DNA of 64,000 nt from Mycolicibacterium wolinskyi (GCF_002101965.1 NZ_LQQA01000033.1:496001-560000), one strand, 5' to 3'. Shown: positions 1-8,682, counted from the stretch's first letter. Notes: generated by a model not told the origin, from the sequence alone. Translations and numbers: made by a program.

Positions 1-1279
1 GATCGAGCGCGCCGAGGTGGCTGTCGTCGGCCAGGCTCAGCGCCACGCCGCTCTCGGCGGCCAGTGACGTTTTCGCGATCAGCAAGGCGGCCACCGCCGG
101 GTCCGAAATATGTTGGGTGACAGCTTCGTTGATTTCGGCGCGGCGACGCGTGAGCGTGCCGACCAGATCCCGCACCGCGTCGTACTCCTCGAGTTGGACC
201 AATCCTGAGATGGTGTGGAGCTGATTGGCGAACTCGTGGGTCTGCGCCCGCAACGTGTCCGTGACGCTGCGGTGGGAAGACAATTGGGCCTGCAGGGCAG
301 CGAGTTCGGTGCTGTCGCGCATGGTGGTCACCGTACCGATGCGTTGCCCCTGGCTGCTGGCCGCGCGCCGGTTGAGCGCCAACACGCGGGTCCGCGTTGC
401 GATGATGACGTCGTGTTCGTCGGCGCGGTCGTCGTCGGCGGCAAGCAGGAAATCGACAACCGCGGGTTCGAGGCCCACTTCGTCGACGCGGCGCCCCACC
501 GTGTCGGCGCTGATCCCCAGCAGATCGGATGCACTGTCGTTGAGCACCGTGATGACGCCGTCGGTGTTGACCGCCACCACACCCTCACGAATGCTGTGCA
601 ACAACGCTTCCCGGTGATCGGCGAGGCTCGCGATCTCGGCGATGTCCAGTCCACGCGTGTGACGCTTGATCCGCCGGGACAACAGCCATGATGTCAGCAG
701 GCCGAGCGCGGCGCCGATTCCCAGATAGATCAGCAGCCGCTCGCCGGCGCCGCTGATCAACTCCCACACCGACGGATAACGTTCGCTCACCGAGACGATC
801 GCCATAAGCTGCCCGGTGGCCGACAGAATCGGCACCTGGCCGACCAGACTGTGCACGCCTTCGATATCGGTGTCGCCGAACCATGCCCGCCCCTCGTCGG
901 CCCGGCTCTGACCCAGATCGACGCGCTGCCCGACCCGGCTGGGATCAGAAGACGTCCGTACGGTGCCCTGTGGATCGGTGATCTCGGCGAGATCGGCCCC
1001 GGACAGCGCGACCGCCCGGTCCACCTCGGGCGCCAGAATCTGGGCGGCGAACGGATCGCCGTAGCGATCGCGCACGATCGGGGTCGACGCGACGTTCTCG
1101 GCGACGGCGATCATGCGCTGTCCGCGGACATCGCGGAACTCGCGGGTGGATTGGGTCACCGAGACCGCGGCCACCGCGACGAGCACGACCGCGACCACGA
1201 GAAGCTGGAACACCAGGAATCTGCCCGCCAAGGTCCGGTCTCTCGGCAGGCCCCACAGTCTCGGCTGCGGTGAACTCAA
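1..1279 (-). CDS. Sensor histidine kinase, DcuS/CitA type (3' part outside window)
   Basis: Membrane sensor kinase of the citrate/C4-dicarboxylate family, probably sensing the substrate of the divergent tctCBA transporter. From a TTG start at 1279 (GGAAG nine bases upstream) the reading frame is open to the window edge. It shows a first membrane helix at about residues 19-38, an extracytoplasmic CACHE/PDC-like sensor domain containing VGQVPILSATGQLMAIVSVS, a second helix near residue 180 (LLIYLGIGAALGLLTSWLL), a PAS domain (EGVVAVNTDGVITVLNDSA), and the phosphoacceptor motif THEFANQLHTISGLVQLEEY. The HATPase domain and the expected response regulator must lie left of the window. The start is inferred; in the other frame of this strand only shadow ORFs occur. 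Confidence 0.85.
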   Translation of the reverse strand, partial: MSSPQPRLWGLPRDRTLAGRFLVFQLLVVAVVLVAVAAVSVTQSTREFRDVRGQRMIAVAENVASTPIVRDRYGDPFAAQILAPEVDRAVALSGADLAEITDPQGTVRTSSDPSRVGQRVDLGQSRADEGRAWFGDTDIEGVHSLVGQVPILSATGQLMAIVSVSERYPSVWELISGAGERLLIYLGIGAALGLLTSWLLSRRIKRHTRGLDIAEIASLADHREALLHSIREGVVAVNTDGVITVLNDSASDLLGISADTVGRRVDEVGLEPAVVDFLLAADDDRADEHDVIIATRTRVLALNRRAASSQGQRIGTVTTMRDSTELAALQAQLSSHRSVTDTLRAQTHEFANQLHTISGLVQLEEYDAVRDLVGTLTRRRAEINEAVTQHISDPAVAALLIAKTSLAAESGVALSLADDSHLGALD

Positions 1280-1308
1280 TGACCAATACTTCCTTTGCGT
1301 TCGAATCG

Positions 1309-1322
1309 GTGACCTGAGTCAC
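1309..1322. promoter_or_regulatory. Palindrome in the sensor kinase/tctC divergent promoter region
   Basis: GTGAC-ctga-GTCAC is a perfect 5-bp dyad midway between the divergent starts. Outside it, CAATACT (1284-1290) and AGTATTG (1334-1340) form a second inverted pair. A two-component response regulator controlling tctCBA could bind here. This is inferred from position and symmetry only. Confidence 0.35.
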
Positions 1323-1373
1323 TCTTTGGGTTCAGTATTGCTGAGCATCACATATGAGTGATTGGGGACTGCT

Positions 1374-2357
1374 GTGACGTTTCGACGATTGTGCGCCGCG
1401 CTGATGGTCGCGTTGGTCGCGACCATGTTGGCGACGGCTTGCGGGGTCACTCGCGGCGATGAGTCCCGCGGTTTGCACCGGCTGCGCATGATGGTGCCGA
1501 ACAGTCCGGGCGGCGGCTACGACCTCACCGCCCGCACCGCGGTCAAGATCATGGAAGACACCGACATCACCGGGCGCATCGAGGTCTTCAACGTCATCGG
1601 CGCCGGCGGGACGGTCGCGATGGCGCGGCTCATGAACGAAAAGGGCAACGACGACCTCATGATGATGATGGGGCTCGGCGTGGTGGGCGCGGTGTACACG
1701 AACGGATCGTCGGCGCGGGCCTCCGACGCGACCGCGCTGGCCAAGATGGTCGAGGAGCAGGAAGGCATCCTCGTACCGGGTGACTCACCGTTCCGCACGA
1801 TCGGCGATCTGGTGGAGGCGTGGAAGGCCGATCCGGCCAAGGTCACCATCGGCGGTGGGTCCTCACCGGGCGGGCCCGATCACCTGTTCCCGATGGAAAC
1901 CGCACGCGCGGTCGGAATCGACCCGCGCACCGTCAACTACATCACCTATGACGGCGGCGGCGATCTCCTGACCGCGCTGCTGGGCAAGAAGATCGCGGCA
2001 GGTACGACGGGACTCGGTGAGTTCGTCGACCAGATCGAGGCCGGCCAGGTGCGGGTGCTCGCGGTCTCCGGCAAGGAGCGGGTGGAAGGCGTCGACGCGC
2101 CGACGCTCACGGAGGCCGGCATCGACCTCACCTTCACCAACTGGCGCGGGATCCTGGCTCCGCCAGGCATATCCGGTGATGCCAAACAGGCCATGGTGCA
2201 GGCACTGACCGATCTGCACGGCACCCAGGAGTGGAAGGACGCGCTGGTCAAGAACGGCTGGAGCGACGCGTTCACGACCGGGCCGGAATTCGAGCAGTTC
2301 CTGCGGGATCAGGACAACCGCGTCTCGACGACGCTGACGGAATTGGGGTTGCTGTGA
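1374..2357 (+). CDS. tctC: Tripartite tricarboxylate transporter, substrate-binding lipoprotein
   Basis: Extracytoplasmic binding protein of a TctABC secondary transporter (Bug family). The GTG start at 1374 is preferred because GGGGA lies five bases upstream; a TTG at 1362 is in frame but has no better site. The product has about 327 residues with a lipoprotein signal: basic RR, hydrophobic stretch, and lipobox LATAC with Cys23. The family signature NSPGGGYDLTAR, which contacts carboxylate groups, follows early in the mature protein. It is the first gene of tctC-tctB-tctA-usp and overlaps tctB by GTGA. The ligand (citrate, another tricarboxylate or an aromatic acid) cannot be read from sequence. 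Confidence 0.9.
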   Translation: MTFRRLCAALMVALVATMLATACGVTRGDESRGLHRLRMMVPNSPGGGYDLTARTAVKIMEDTDITGRIEVFNVIGAGGTVAMARLMNEKGNDDLMMMMGLGVVGAVYTNGSSARASDATALAKMVEEQEGILVPGDSPFRTIGDLVEAWKADPAKVTIGGGSSPGGPDHLFPMETARAVGIDPRTVNYITYDGGGDLLTALLGKKIAAGTTGLGEFVDQIEAGQVRVLAVSGKERVEGVDAPTLTEAGIDLTFTNWRGILAPPGISGDAKQAMVQALTDLHGTQEWKDALVKNGWSDAFTTGPEFEQFLRDQDNRVSTTLTELGLL

Positions 2358-2839
2358 AAGTCGACAAGGCGCAGTATCTCGTCTGTCTCGTCCTCGTCGT
2401 GGTCGGCGGGTTCCTGATCTTCGACGCGCTGACGCTCGCGGAGGGGTTCGCGAAGGTCGATCCGGTCGGCCCGAAACTGTTCCCACTCGTCATCGGGATC
2501 GTGCTCATCGCCCTTGCGGTGGTTTTGGCGGTCGCGATTCCCCGCGGCTCGGTCGGTGAGGCCGACGCCGGCGAGGACGTCGATCCCAATTCGCCGGGGG
2601 ATTGGCGCACGGTCGGGTTGCTCGTCGGCCTGTTCGTGTTGGTGATCGTGCTCGTCGAGCCGCTCGGCTGGGCGATCACCGGCACGCTGCTGTTCGCCGG
2701 GGCCGCAACGATTCTCGGCAACCGTCACTACGTCCGCAACATCGCGATCGGCGCGGTGCTGTCGGTCGCGAGTTTCTACGCGTTCTACTCCGGGCTCGGG
2801 ATCCCGCTGCCCGCAGGCATTCTGGACGGGATTCTGTAA
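2354..2839 (+). CDS. tctB: Tripartite tricarboxylate transporter, small membrane subunit
   Basis: Small integral-membrane subunit of the TctABC transporter, 161 residues with about four hydrophobic helices (YLVCLVLVVVGGFLIFDAL; LFPLVIGIVLIALAVVLAVA; VGLLVGLFVLVIVLVEPLGW; the region around NIAIGAVLSVASFYAFY). The start is GTG at 2354, overlapping the tctC stop as GTGA and preceded by GGGG, so it is translationally coupled. An upstream extension of the frame into tctC is open but is not coding. The stop abuts the tctA ATG directly. Confidence 0.88.
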   Translation: MKVDKAQYLVCLVLVVVGGFLIFDALTLAEGFAKVDPVGPKLFPLVIGIVLIALAVVLAVAIPRGSVGEADAGEDVDPNSPGDWRTVGLLVGLFVLVIVLVEPLGWAITGTLLFAGAATILGNRHYVRNIAIGAVLSVASFYAFYSGLGIPLPAGILDGIL

Positions 2840-4384
2840 ATGGAAAACTTCGACTGGCTTCTGCAGGGGTTCGCCGAGGCGGCGACTCCGATGAACCTGC
2901 TGTACGCGGTCATCGGCGTGCTGCTGGGCACCGCGGTGGGTGTGCTGCCGGGCATCGGCCCGGCGATGACGGTGGCGCTGCTGCTGCCCGTAACCTACAA
3001 CGTCAGCCCCAGCGCGGCGTTCATCATGTTCGCCGGCATCTTCTACGGCGGCATGTACGGCGGGTCGACGACCTCGATCCTGCTGAACACCCCGGGCGAA
3101 TCGTCGTCGGTGATCACGGCTATCGAGGGCAACAAGATGGCCAAGGCCGGGCGGGCCGCGCAGGCTCTGGCGACCGCCGCCATCGGATCGTTCGTGGCAG
3201 GCGCGATCGGCACGGCCCTGCTGGCCGCGTTCGCACCGCCGATCTCGCGCTTCGCGGTGACGCTCGGCGCCCCGTCGTACCTGGCGATCATGCTGTTCGC
3301 GCTCGTGGCGGTGACCGCGGTGCTCGGTGCTTCGAAGCTGCGCGGCGCGATCTCGCTGTTCCTCGGTCTGGCGATCGGTGTGGTCGGCATCGACTTCCTG
3401 ACCGGCCAGCCGCGCGCGACGTTCGGCCTGCCCCAGTTGTCGGACGGCATCGACATCGTGGTGATCGCGGTCGCGATCTTCGCGCTCGGCGAAGCCCTGT
3501 GGGTGGCTGCCCATCTGCGGCGCCGTCCCGCCGACGTCATTCCGGTGGGCCGGCCGTGGATGAGCCGCCAGGATTTCGCGCGGTCCTGGAAGCCGTGGTT
3601 GCGGGGCACCGCATACGGCTTCCCGTTCGGTGCACTGCCGGCCGGCGGCGCCGAGCTGCCGACGTTCCTGTCCTACATCACCGAAAAGCGGCTGTCGAAG
3701 CACAAAGAGGAGTTCGGCAAGGGCGCGATCGAGGGCGTGGCCGGGCCGGAGGCGGCCAACAACGCTTCGGCCGCAGGCACCCTCGTGCCGATGCTGTCGC
3801 TGGGCCTGCCCACCAACGCGACCGCGGCGGTGATGCTGACCGCGTTCGTATCGTACGGAATCCAGCCGGGCCCAACTCTTTTCGAGAAAGAGCCGCTGCT
3901 CATCTGGACCCTGATCGCGAGCCTGTTCATCGGCAACTTCCTGTTGTTGGTGCTCAACCTGCCCCTGGCGCCGCTGTGGGCCAAGCTGCTTCGCACCCCA
4001 CGGCCGTACCTGTATGCCGGCATCCTGTTCTTCGCGACGCTCGGCGCGCTCGCCGTCAACGTGCAAGCGCTGGACCTGGCGCTGCTGCTGGTCTTCGGGC
4101 TGCTGGGATTGATGATGCGCCGCTTCGGATTGCCGGTGCTGCCGCTCATCATCGGTGTCATCCTCGGTCCACGCATCGAACGACAACTGCGCCAGAGCCT
4201 GCAACTCGGCGGTGGTGACTGGACGAGTCTGTTCACCGAACCCGTGGCGATCGTGACCTACGTGCTCATGGCGATCCTGCTGCTGATGCCGTTGGTGCTC
4301 AAGTTGATGCACCGCAGCGAGGAGACCCTGCTGATCGTCGAGGACGACGCGGATCAACAGCAGAAAGCGCAGGCCCAGCAATGA
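2840..4384 (+). CDS. tctA: Tripartite tricarboxylate transporter, large permease subunit
   Basis: Large permease of the TctABC system, 514 residues with about ten to twelve membrane segments, probably coupling uptake to an ion gradient. It carries conserved TctA motifs: LLGTAVGVLPGIGPAMTVAL near residues 27-46, FYGGMYGGSTTSILLNTPGE near 72-91, and a second copy-like motif LPAGGAELPTFLSYITEK. It starts immediately after the tctB stop and overlaps the next gene by ATGA. Large antisense and alternate-frame ORFs across this gene are GC-driven shadows. Confidence 0.93.
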   Translation: MENFDWLLQGFAEAATPMNLLYAVIGVLLGTAVGVLPGIGPAMTVALLLPVTYNVSPSAAFIMFAGIFYGGMYGGSTTSILLNTPGESSSVITAIEGNKMAKAGRAAQALATAAIGSFVAGAIGTALLAAFAPPISRFAVTLGAPSYLAIMLFALVAVTAVLGASKLRGAISLFLGLAIGVVGIDFLTGQPRATFGLPQLSDGIDIVVIAVAIFALGEALWVAAHLRRRPADVIPVGRPWMSRQDFARSWKPWLRGTAYGFPFGALPAGGAELPTFLSYITEKRLSKHKEEFGKGAIEGVAGPEAANNASAAGTLVPMLSLGLPTNATAAVMLTAFVSYGIQPGPTLFEKEPLLIWTLIASLFIGNFLLLVLNLPLAPLWAKLLRTPRPYLYAGILFFATLGALAVNVQALDLALLLVFGLLGLMMRRFGLPVLPLIIGVILGPRIERQLRQSLQLGGGDWTSLFTEPVAIVTYVLMAILLLMPLVLKLMHRSEETLLIVEDDADQQQKAQAQQ

Positions 4385-4773
4385 TTGTCGTCGGTTACAG
4401 CGCAGACCCGTTCGGCCGCGCCGCCATCGAGCACGGCATCGAGGAAGCCAAGCTACGCAACACCGGTCTGCTGGTGATCAACGCGACCTCGGGAGACGCC
4501 TACGTCGACGCCCGGTTCGCGCGGTCCGGTGAGATCCACGACGTCGAGGAGCAGCTGCGGGAGAGCGGCGTAAGCTTCGAACTCCGCCAGCCCGTCGGTG
4601 TCGACGCGGCCGAGGAGCTACTGAACGCGATGGACAGTCCCGACGCCGATCTGCTGGTGATCGGCATCAGGCATCGCAGCCCGGTGGGCAAGCTGCTGCT
4701 CGGCAGTGTGTCGCAGCGGCTGCTGCTGGAGTGCCTCAAACCCGTGCTGGCCGTCAAGCCGAAGGGATACTGA
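4381..4773 (+). CDS. Universal stress protein (UspA family)
   Basis: Cytoplasmic UspA-fold protein of 130 residues. The start MIVVGYSADPFGRAAIEHGI matches the family N-terminus. The C-terminal ATP-binding pattern G-x2-G-x9-G-S/T is met by GIRHRSPVGKLLLGSVSQ, so it is probably an ATP-binding type. The ATG overlaps the tctA stop by four bases, so it is co-expressed with the transporter, an association also seen in other bacteria. Its role (regulating transport or signalling energy state) is unknown. Confidence 0.85.
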   Translation: MIVVGYSADPFGRAAIEHGIEEAKLRNTGLLVINATSGDAYVDARFARSGEIHDVEEQLRESGVSFELRQPVGVDAAEELLNAMDSPDADLLVIGIRHRSPVGKLLLGSVSQRLLLECLKPVLAVKPKGY

Positions 4774-4787
4774 GCCGGCCACCGGCG

Positions 4788-5429
4788 TCACGGCTGCGTA
4801 AGGTCCATCTCGGCTGGGCTCGATCCGCTGATGGGCTGGGAGATGAAACTCTTGGTAGTCAAGGGGCCACCGAATTGCTGTAGCAGTCCGCCGCCGTCGT
4901 TGCGCCCGAGGTCGACCGCCTCAAATCCAAGAGCCGAGATCAACTGGGCTACTGCGCTATTCGCTTCCGGATGATTGCCTGACACGAACAGCACGCGTCG
5001 GCCACCATGCCCGTCGCCGGGATCGCGCGCCAGCACTCTCGCCCAGGTGTGGCCGAAGGCCTTCACCACTCGGCCGCCTTGGGCCCACTCGGCAACAAGG
5101 TCAGAAGACGCCTGGCCGCCGAGGTCGGCGGGTGAGAAGTCGCGGTAGTCGATGGCGTTCGTGGCGTCGACGATGATGCGGCCCTGCCAGTCTGGAACCG
5201 ACCCGACCAGGTCTTGTACCGCCTCGAACGGGACGGCGAGAATGACGATGTCGGCTCGCAGTGCGTCCGTGACGTCGGACGGGACGACGTGGGGTCCGAT
5301 GGCCTCGGCGGTGCCGCGGACCGCATCGATGCCGCGTGACGCGGCCAGTGCGACGTCGGTGCCGGTGCGGTTGAAATGTCCCGCAACGGCTGAACCGATA
5401 TTTCCCGCTCCGATGATGGCGTAACGCAT
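4788..5429 (-). CDS. NADPH-dependent F420 reductase-like oxidoreductase
   Basis: Rossmann-fold oxidoreductase of the NADP/coenzyme F420-dependent family (PF03807), 213 residues. The dinucleotide-binding motif is IIGAGNIGSAVAGHF at residues 4-18. The C-terminus LLQQFGGPLTTKSFISQPIS is typical of the family. A good ribosome-binding site (GAAGGAG, seven bases from ATG) supports the start. It stands alone, convergent with the tct operon and upstream of nirD. The true acceptor (F420 or a small metabolite) and substrate cannot be assigned. Confidence 0.75.
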   Translation of the reverse strand: MRYAIIGAGNIGSAVAGHFNRTGTDVALAASRGIDAVRGTAEAIGPHVVPSDVTDALRADIVILAVPFEAVQDLVGSVPDWQGRIIVDATNAIDYRDFSPADLGGQASSDLVAEWAQGGRVVKAFGHTWARVLARDPGDGHGGRRVLFVSGNHPEANSAVAQLISALGFEAVDLGRNDGGGLLQQFGGPLTTKSFISQPISGSSPAEMDLTQP

Positions 5430-5510
5430 GATGTGCTCCTTCAGCTGACCAAGACGAGTGGTATGTCACCGAACTGCCTCAGACAGCTGGGTATTCCCAG
5501 ACGGTGCCGT

Positions 5511-5807
5511 TCAGAGCGTGAGCCGGATCGCCCCGTCCACGGCTGTGACCTGGTAGCTGCGCACCGCCAGTTCGCCCGCGGCTTCGGTTCCACTGCACAT
5601 GTCGAAAGTCGCGCCGTGCAGCGGGCACACCACCACGGTGTCGTCGGCCAACCCGTCGGCCAGCGGTCCGCCCTTGTGCGGGCACACCGCGTCGATCGCG
5701 CGCAGTGATCCGTCGCGCAACCGGAACACCGCGATCTGCGTGCCGTCGACGGCAAAGGTGCGTCCCTCGCCGACGGGGATCTGTTCGACCGGCCCGAGGT
5801 CGCTCAT
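5511..5807 (-). CDS. nirD: Nitrite reductase [NAD(P)H], small Rieske subunit
   Basis: Small subunit of cytoplasmic assimilatory nitrite reductase (nitrite to ammonium). About 98 residues from ATG at 5807, which overlaps the nirB stop by ATGA. The Rieske-type cluster motifs are CPHKGG and CPLHGATFDMCSG, giving C-x-H and C-x2-H ligands, so this version keeps an iron-sulfur site, unlike E. coli NirD. A longer frame starting upstream would lie inside nirB and is not preferred. It is the last gene of the minus-strand operon starting at 8619. Confidence 0.9.
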   Translation of the reverse strand: MSDLGPVEQIPVGEGRTFAVDGTQIAVFRLRDGSLRAIDAVCPHKGGPLADGLADDTVVVCPLHGATFDMCSGTEAAGELAVRSYQVTAVDGAIRLTL

Positions 5808-8266
5808 CGGACCGGAACCCGGGGGAGCGGCAGAAGCGGCAACGCCGTCCGAAACTGTCCATTCGTCGCCGGCTCGCGGCCGTCGAGCCACGGATCTCGG
5901 TAGGCATCAATGGATTTCTGCATGCGGGCGTCCAAGCCTTCGGCGAGTTCCTCGTCGAACACCACGGCCCGGATGTGCTCGATCCCGAGCCGCGGCACCC
6001 ACTTGTACGTGCGCTCCAGCCAGTTCGCGCTTTCGCGGTAGTACTGCAGGACCCGGCCGGTGAGGGTGATGACGGTGTCGGGATCGTCGACCGTGGCCAG
6101 CAGGTCGCCCTTGCGGATGTGCGCACCGGCCGCCCCGCCCACATAGATCTCCCAGCGGCCGTCGCCCACCGCGACCACGCCGAGGTCTTTGCACAGCGCC
6201 TCAGCGCAGTTCCGCGGGCAACCGGTGACCGCGAGCTTCATCTTGGCCGGGCTGGCGAGGCCCTGGTAGCGCTCCTCGATGGCGATGCCCAGTGCGGTGG
6301 AATCGCCGAGGCCGTAGCGGCAGAAATCGCTGCCCACACAGGTTTTCACGGTGCGGAAGCTCTTGCCGTACGCGTAGCCCGACGGCATGTCCAGATCGGC
6401 CCATACCGCGGGGAGATCCTCCTTGCGCACGCCGAGCAGATCGATGCGTTGGCCCCCGGTCAGTTTGATCATCGGTACGTCGTATTTCTCGGCGACATCG
6501 GCGATCTTGCGCAGCTGCGCGACGTTCGTCACGCCGCCCTTCATCTGGGGCACGACCGAGAACGTGCCGTCGCGCTGAATGTTGGCGTGCACGCGGTCGT
6601 TGATGTACCGGGCGTCGCGTTCGTCGACGAACTCGTCGGCCCATATCGTCTCCAGCAGTGAGGCCAGGGCCATCTTGGAGTTCGCATCCTCCTTGCCGTC
6701 GGGCGCCAGGGCGGCGAAAACCGATGACACCGAATGAAGTTCGAGGTCCCGGATGTGGCGCATCAGAGTCGGCTTGTCGTAGGGGATACCCGGCACGTAC
6801 CACGAGGCCGACGGGTCTTCCGTGACAGCGCCACCGGCTGCCCACTCGACGATCTGGCCGACCAGTTCCTTGCACGAGCCACAGCCCTTGCCCGCCTTGG
6901 TTTTCGCCATCACGCCGGTGAGCGACGTCTCGCCGGCCTGTACGCAATTCACCAGGGTCCCCTTGGAAACCCCGTTGCAGTTGCACACCTGCGCGTCGTC
7001 GGAGAGCTCGGCGACCCCGACGGAGACGTCGGGCGTGCCGATGTCGAACATGAGCGAGACCCGCTCCTCAGGGAGCGGCAGGCCGCTGTCGAAGGCCTGG
7101 GTCAGAAAGGACACCTTCGACACGTCCCCGACCAGGGTGGCGCCCACGAGCTTGCCGTCGCGGATGACGATCGTCTTGTACACGCCATGCTTCGGCTCGG
7201 AATACTGCACGAACTCGTCGTCGGGAAGCTCGGGCGCCTTGAGCCCCATCGCGGCGACGTCGACGCCCGCGACCTTCAGTTTGGTCGCGGTGCGCGAACC
7301 TCGATACGCCGCGGCGGTATCGACTCCGGTGATGTGATCGGCGAGCACGCTGGCCTGCTCCCACAGCGGCGCGACCAACCCGTACACCTGCCCACGATGC
7401 TGGGCGCACTCGCCGACCACGTAGACGTGCTCGTCGTCGACCGAACGCATGTGGTCGTCGACGACGATCGCCCGCTCGACCGTGAGACCGGCGCGCTGCG
7501 CCAGACCGACATTCGGCCGGATGCCCGTGGCGATCACCAACATGTCGCAGTCGATCGAACCGCCGTCGGAAAACGCGATGCCCGACAGTCGCCCGGACTC
7601 GTCGACGCGGACCTCGGTGGTGCGTTTGTCGGTGTGCACCGTGATCCCGATGTGCTCGACCGACCGGCGCAGGATCGCGCCCGCGGAGTCGTCGAGTTGT
7701 GCGTTCATCAGCGTCGGGCCGGCATGCACGACTTCGACCGCAAGCCCGCGGTTCTGCAGGCCCCTGGCGGCTTCCAGTCCGAGCAGGCCGCCACCGATCA
7801 CGACGGCCTTCGTGCGGTTGGCGGCTTCGGAGATCATGCCCATGCAGTCGTCGAGGGTCCGGAAGCCGAATACACCGTCGGTGAGTGTCTTGTCGTCGGC
7901 CCACAGCCCGGCCATCGGCGGGAAGGACGACCGGCTACCGGTCGCGAGGATCAGATCGTCGTACCGGATCACCGACCCGTCGTCGGCATGCACGAGCCGG
8001 GCGAACGTGTCGATGCGCACCACCCGGACCCCGGCGCGCAGGTCGATGGCGTTGTCGTCGTACCAGTCCATCGGGTTGAGGTAGATATCGCGTGAATCAT
8101 CGCTTCCGGCAAGCACATTGGACAGCAGGATGCGGTTGTAGTTGCCGTAGGGCTCGTCTCCGAACACCGTGATGTCAAACGCCGCACCGCCACCCCGGGC
8201 GAGAATCTCCTCGATCGCGCGCACCCCTGCCATGCCGTTGCCCACGACGACGAGCCGGCGCTTCAC
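5804..8266 (-). CDS. nirB: Nitrite reductase [NAD(P)H], large subunit
   Basis: Large siroheme subunit of assimilatory nitrite reductase, 820 residues, reducing nitrite to ammonium with NAD(P)H. Domains in order: FAD/NAD-binding oxidoreductase (VVVGNGMAGVRAIEEIL at residues 5-21; second Rossmann motif VVIGGGLLGLEAARGL), a BFD-like [2Fe-2S] domain (VCNCNGVSKGTLVNC and GCGSCKELV), then the sulfite/nitrite reductase ferredoxin-like and siroheme/[4Fe-4S] domains with cluster cysteines in TCVGSDFC and GCPRNCAEALC. The GTG start overlaps the preceding gene by GTGA. It is divergent from the fused nitrate reductase gene, so nitrate to ammonium assimilation is encoded locally. Confidence 0.95.
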   Translation of the reverse strand: MKRRLVVVGNGMAGVRAIEEILARGGGAAFDITVFGDEPYGNYNRILLSNVLAGSDDSRDIYLNPMDWYDDNAIDLRAGVRVVRIDTFARLVHADDGSVIRYDDLILATGSRSSFPPMAGLWADDKTLTDGVFGFRTLDDCMGMISEAANRTKAVVIGGGLLGLEAARGLQNRGLAVEVVHAGPTLMNAQLDDSAGAILRRSVEHIGITVHTDKRTTEVRVDESGRLSGIAFSDGGSIDCDMLVIATGIRPNVGLAQRAGLTVERAIVVDDHMRSVDDEHVYVVGECAQHRGQVYGLVAPLWEQASVLADHITGVDTAAAYRGSRTATKLKVAGVDVAAMGLKAPELPDDEFVQYSEPKHGVYKTIVIRDGKLVGATLVGDVSKVSFLTQAFDSGLPLPEERVSLMFDIGTPDVSVGVAELSDDAQVCNCNGVSKGTLVNCVQAGETSLTGVMAKTKAGKGCGSCKELVGQIVEWAAGGAVTEDPSASWYVPGIPYDKPTLMRHIRDLELHSVSSVFAALAPDGKEDANSKMALASLLETIWADEFVDERDARYINDRVHANIQRDGTFSVVPQMKGGVTNVAQLRKIADVAEKYDVPMIKLTGGQRIDLLGVRKEDLPAVWADLDMPSGYAYGKSFRTVKTCVGSDFCRYGLGDSTALGIAIEERYQGLASPAKMKLAVTGCPRNCAEALCKDLGVVAVGDGRWEIYVGGAAGAHIRKGDLLATVDDPDTVITLTGRVLQYYRESANWLERTYKWVPRLGIEHIRAVVFDEELAEGLDARMQKSIDAYRDPWLDGREPATNGQFRTALPLLPLPRVPVR

Positions 8267-8619
8267 GGGATCTCCACCAATCCGAGGTCGACGACCACAC
8301 TGCCCGTGCAGGCCGCCGGGGCGGCGATGAACAACTCCAGCACGGTGTCCCCGAGCAGATCCTCGACGACCCGCAGCGCCACATGGGTGGCGCCCTTGGC
8401 CGCGATCGGGAAGTACCGCATCGGTGTGCCGTCCCGGTACAGCACCACCGTGACCATCTCGTCGGTGGAATTCCCGCCGCGGAAGTACACCGGCTGGGTG
8501 ACGGCGCCCGGCGGAACCACGTACCGAAGCGACTCGTCGATCAGGGCGGGCTTGTCGAGGCCGTTGCCCTCGAATTCGAAGGCACCTTGCAGGAATCGTG
8601 GGTTGCTGCCATCGCTCAT
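8263..8619 (-). CDS. Small protein of unknown function leading the nirBD operon
   Basis: A 118-residue protein, translationally coupled (GTGA overlap) to nirB. It looks like a soluble beta-rich domain: many short hydrophobic beta-like stretches (VTVVLYRDGTPMRYFPIAAK, THVALRVVEDLLGDTVLELF), no signal peptide and no membrane helix. I recognise no catalytic motif. Being first in the nitrite reductase operon and divergent from the nitrate reductase, it could be an assembly or nitrate-assimilation accessory protein. That is inference from position alone. Confidence 0.75.
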   Translation of the reverse strand: MSDGSNPRFLQGAFEFEGNGLDKPALIDESLRYVVPPGAVTQPVYFRGGNSTDEMVTVVLYRDGTPMRYFPIAAKGATHVALRVVEDLLGDTVLELFIAAPAACTGSVVVDLGLVEIP

Positions 8620-8644
8620 GCTTCTGTGAAGTTAGGGGCAGTTT

Positions 8645-8682
8645 GTTTCCGCACAGTTTCGGTGACGATTCGCTGATGAGTC
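8645..8682. promoter_or_regulatory. Phased pentamer array resembling GlnR boxes
   Basis: Between the divergent nirBD and nitrate reductase operons, four pentamers GTTTC, GTTTC, GATTC and GAGTC begin at 8645, 8656, 8667 and 8678, exactly 11 bp apart with 6-bp spacers. Read on the minus strand they give GACTC-n6-GAATC-n6-GAAAC-n6-GAAAC. GlnR, the OmpR-type nitrogen regulator of actinobacteria, recognises alternating GTnAC/GAAAC boxes with 6-bp spacers, and controls nirB in mycobacteria. The periodicity is seen; GlnR binding is inferred. Confidence 0.5.

Noticed and set aside
2309..4381. Antisense 690-residue ORF across tctB/tctA, and a 538-residue plus-strand alternate frame at 2602-4218
   Set aside because: Charged, repetitive Arg/Gln/Asp-rich translations without motifs, lying over strongly supported membrane protein genes; GC-driven shadows.
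4774..4800. GCCGG/CCGGC dyad between the usp and oxidoreductase genes as terminator
   Set aside because: Arms are only five bases and no T-tract follows; such dyads are frequent in GC-rich DNA.
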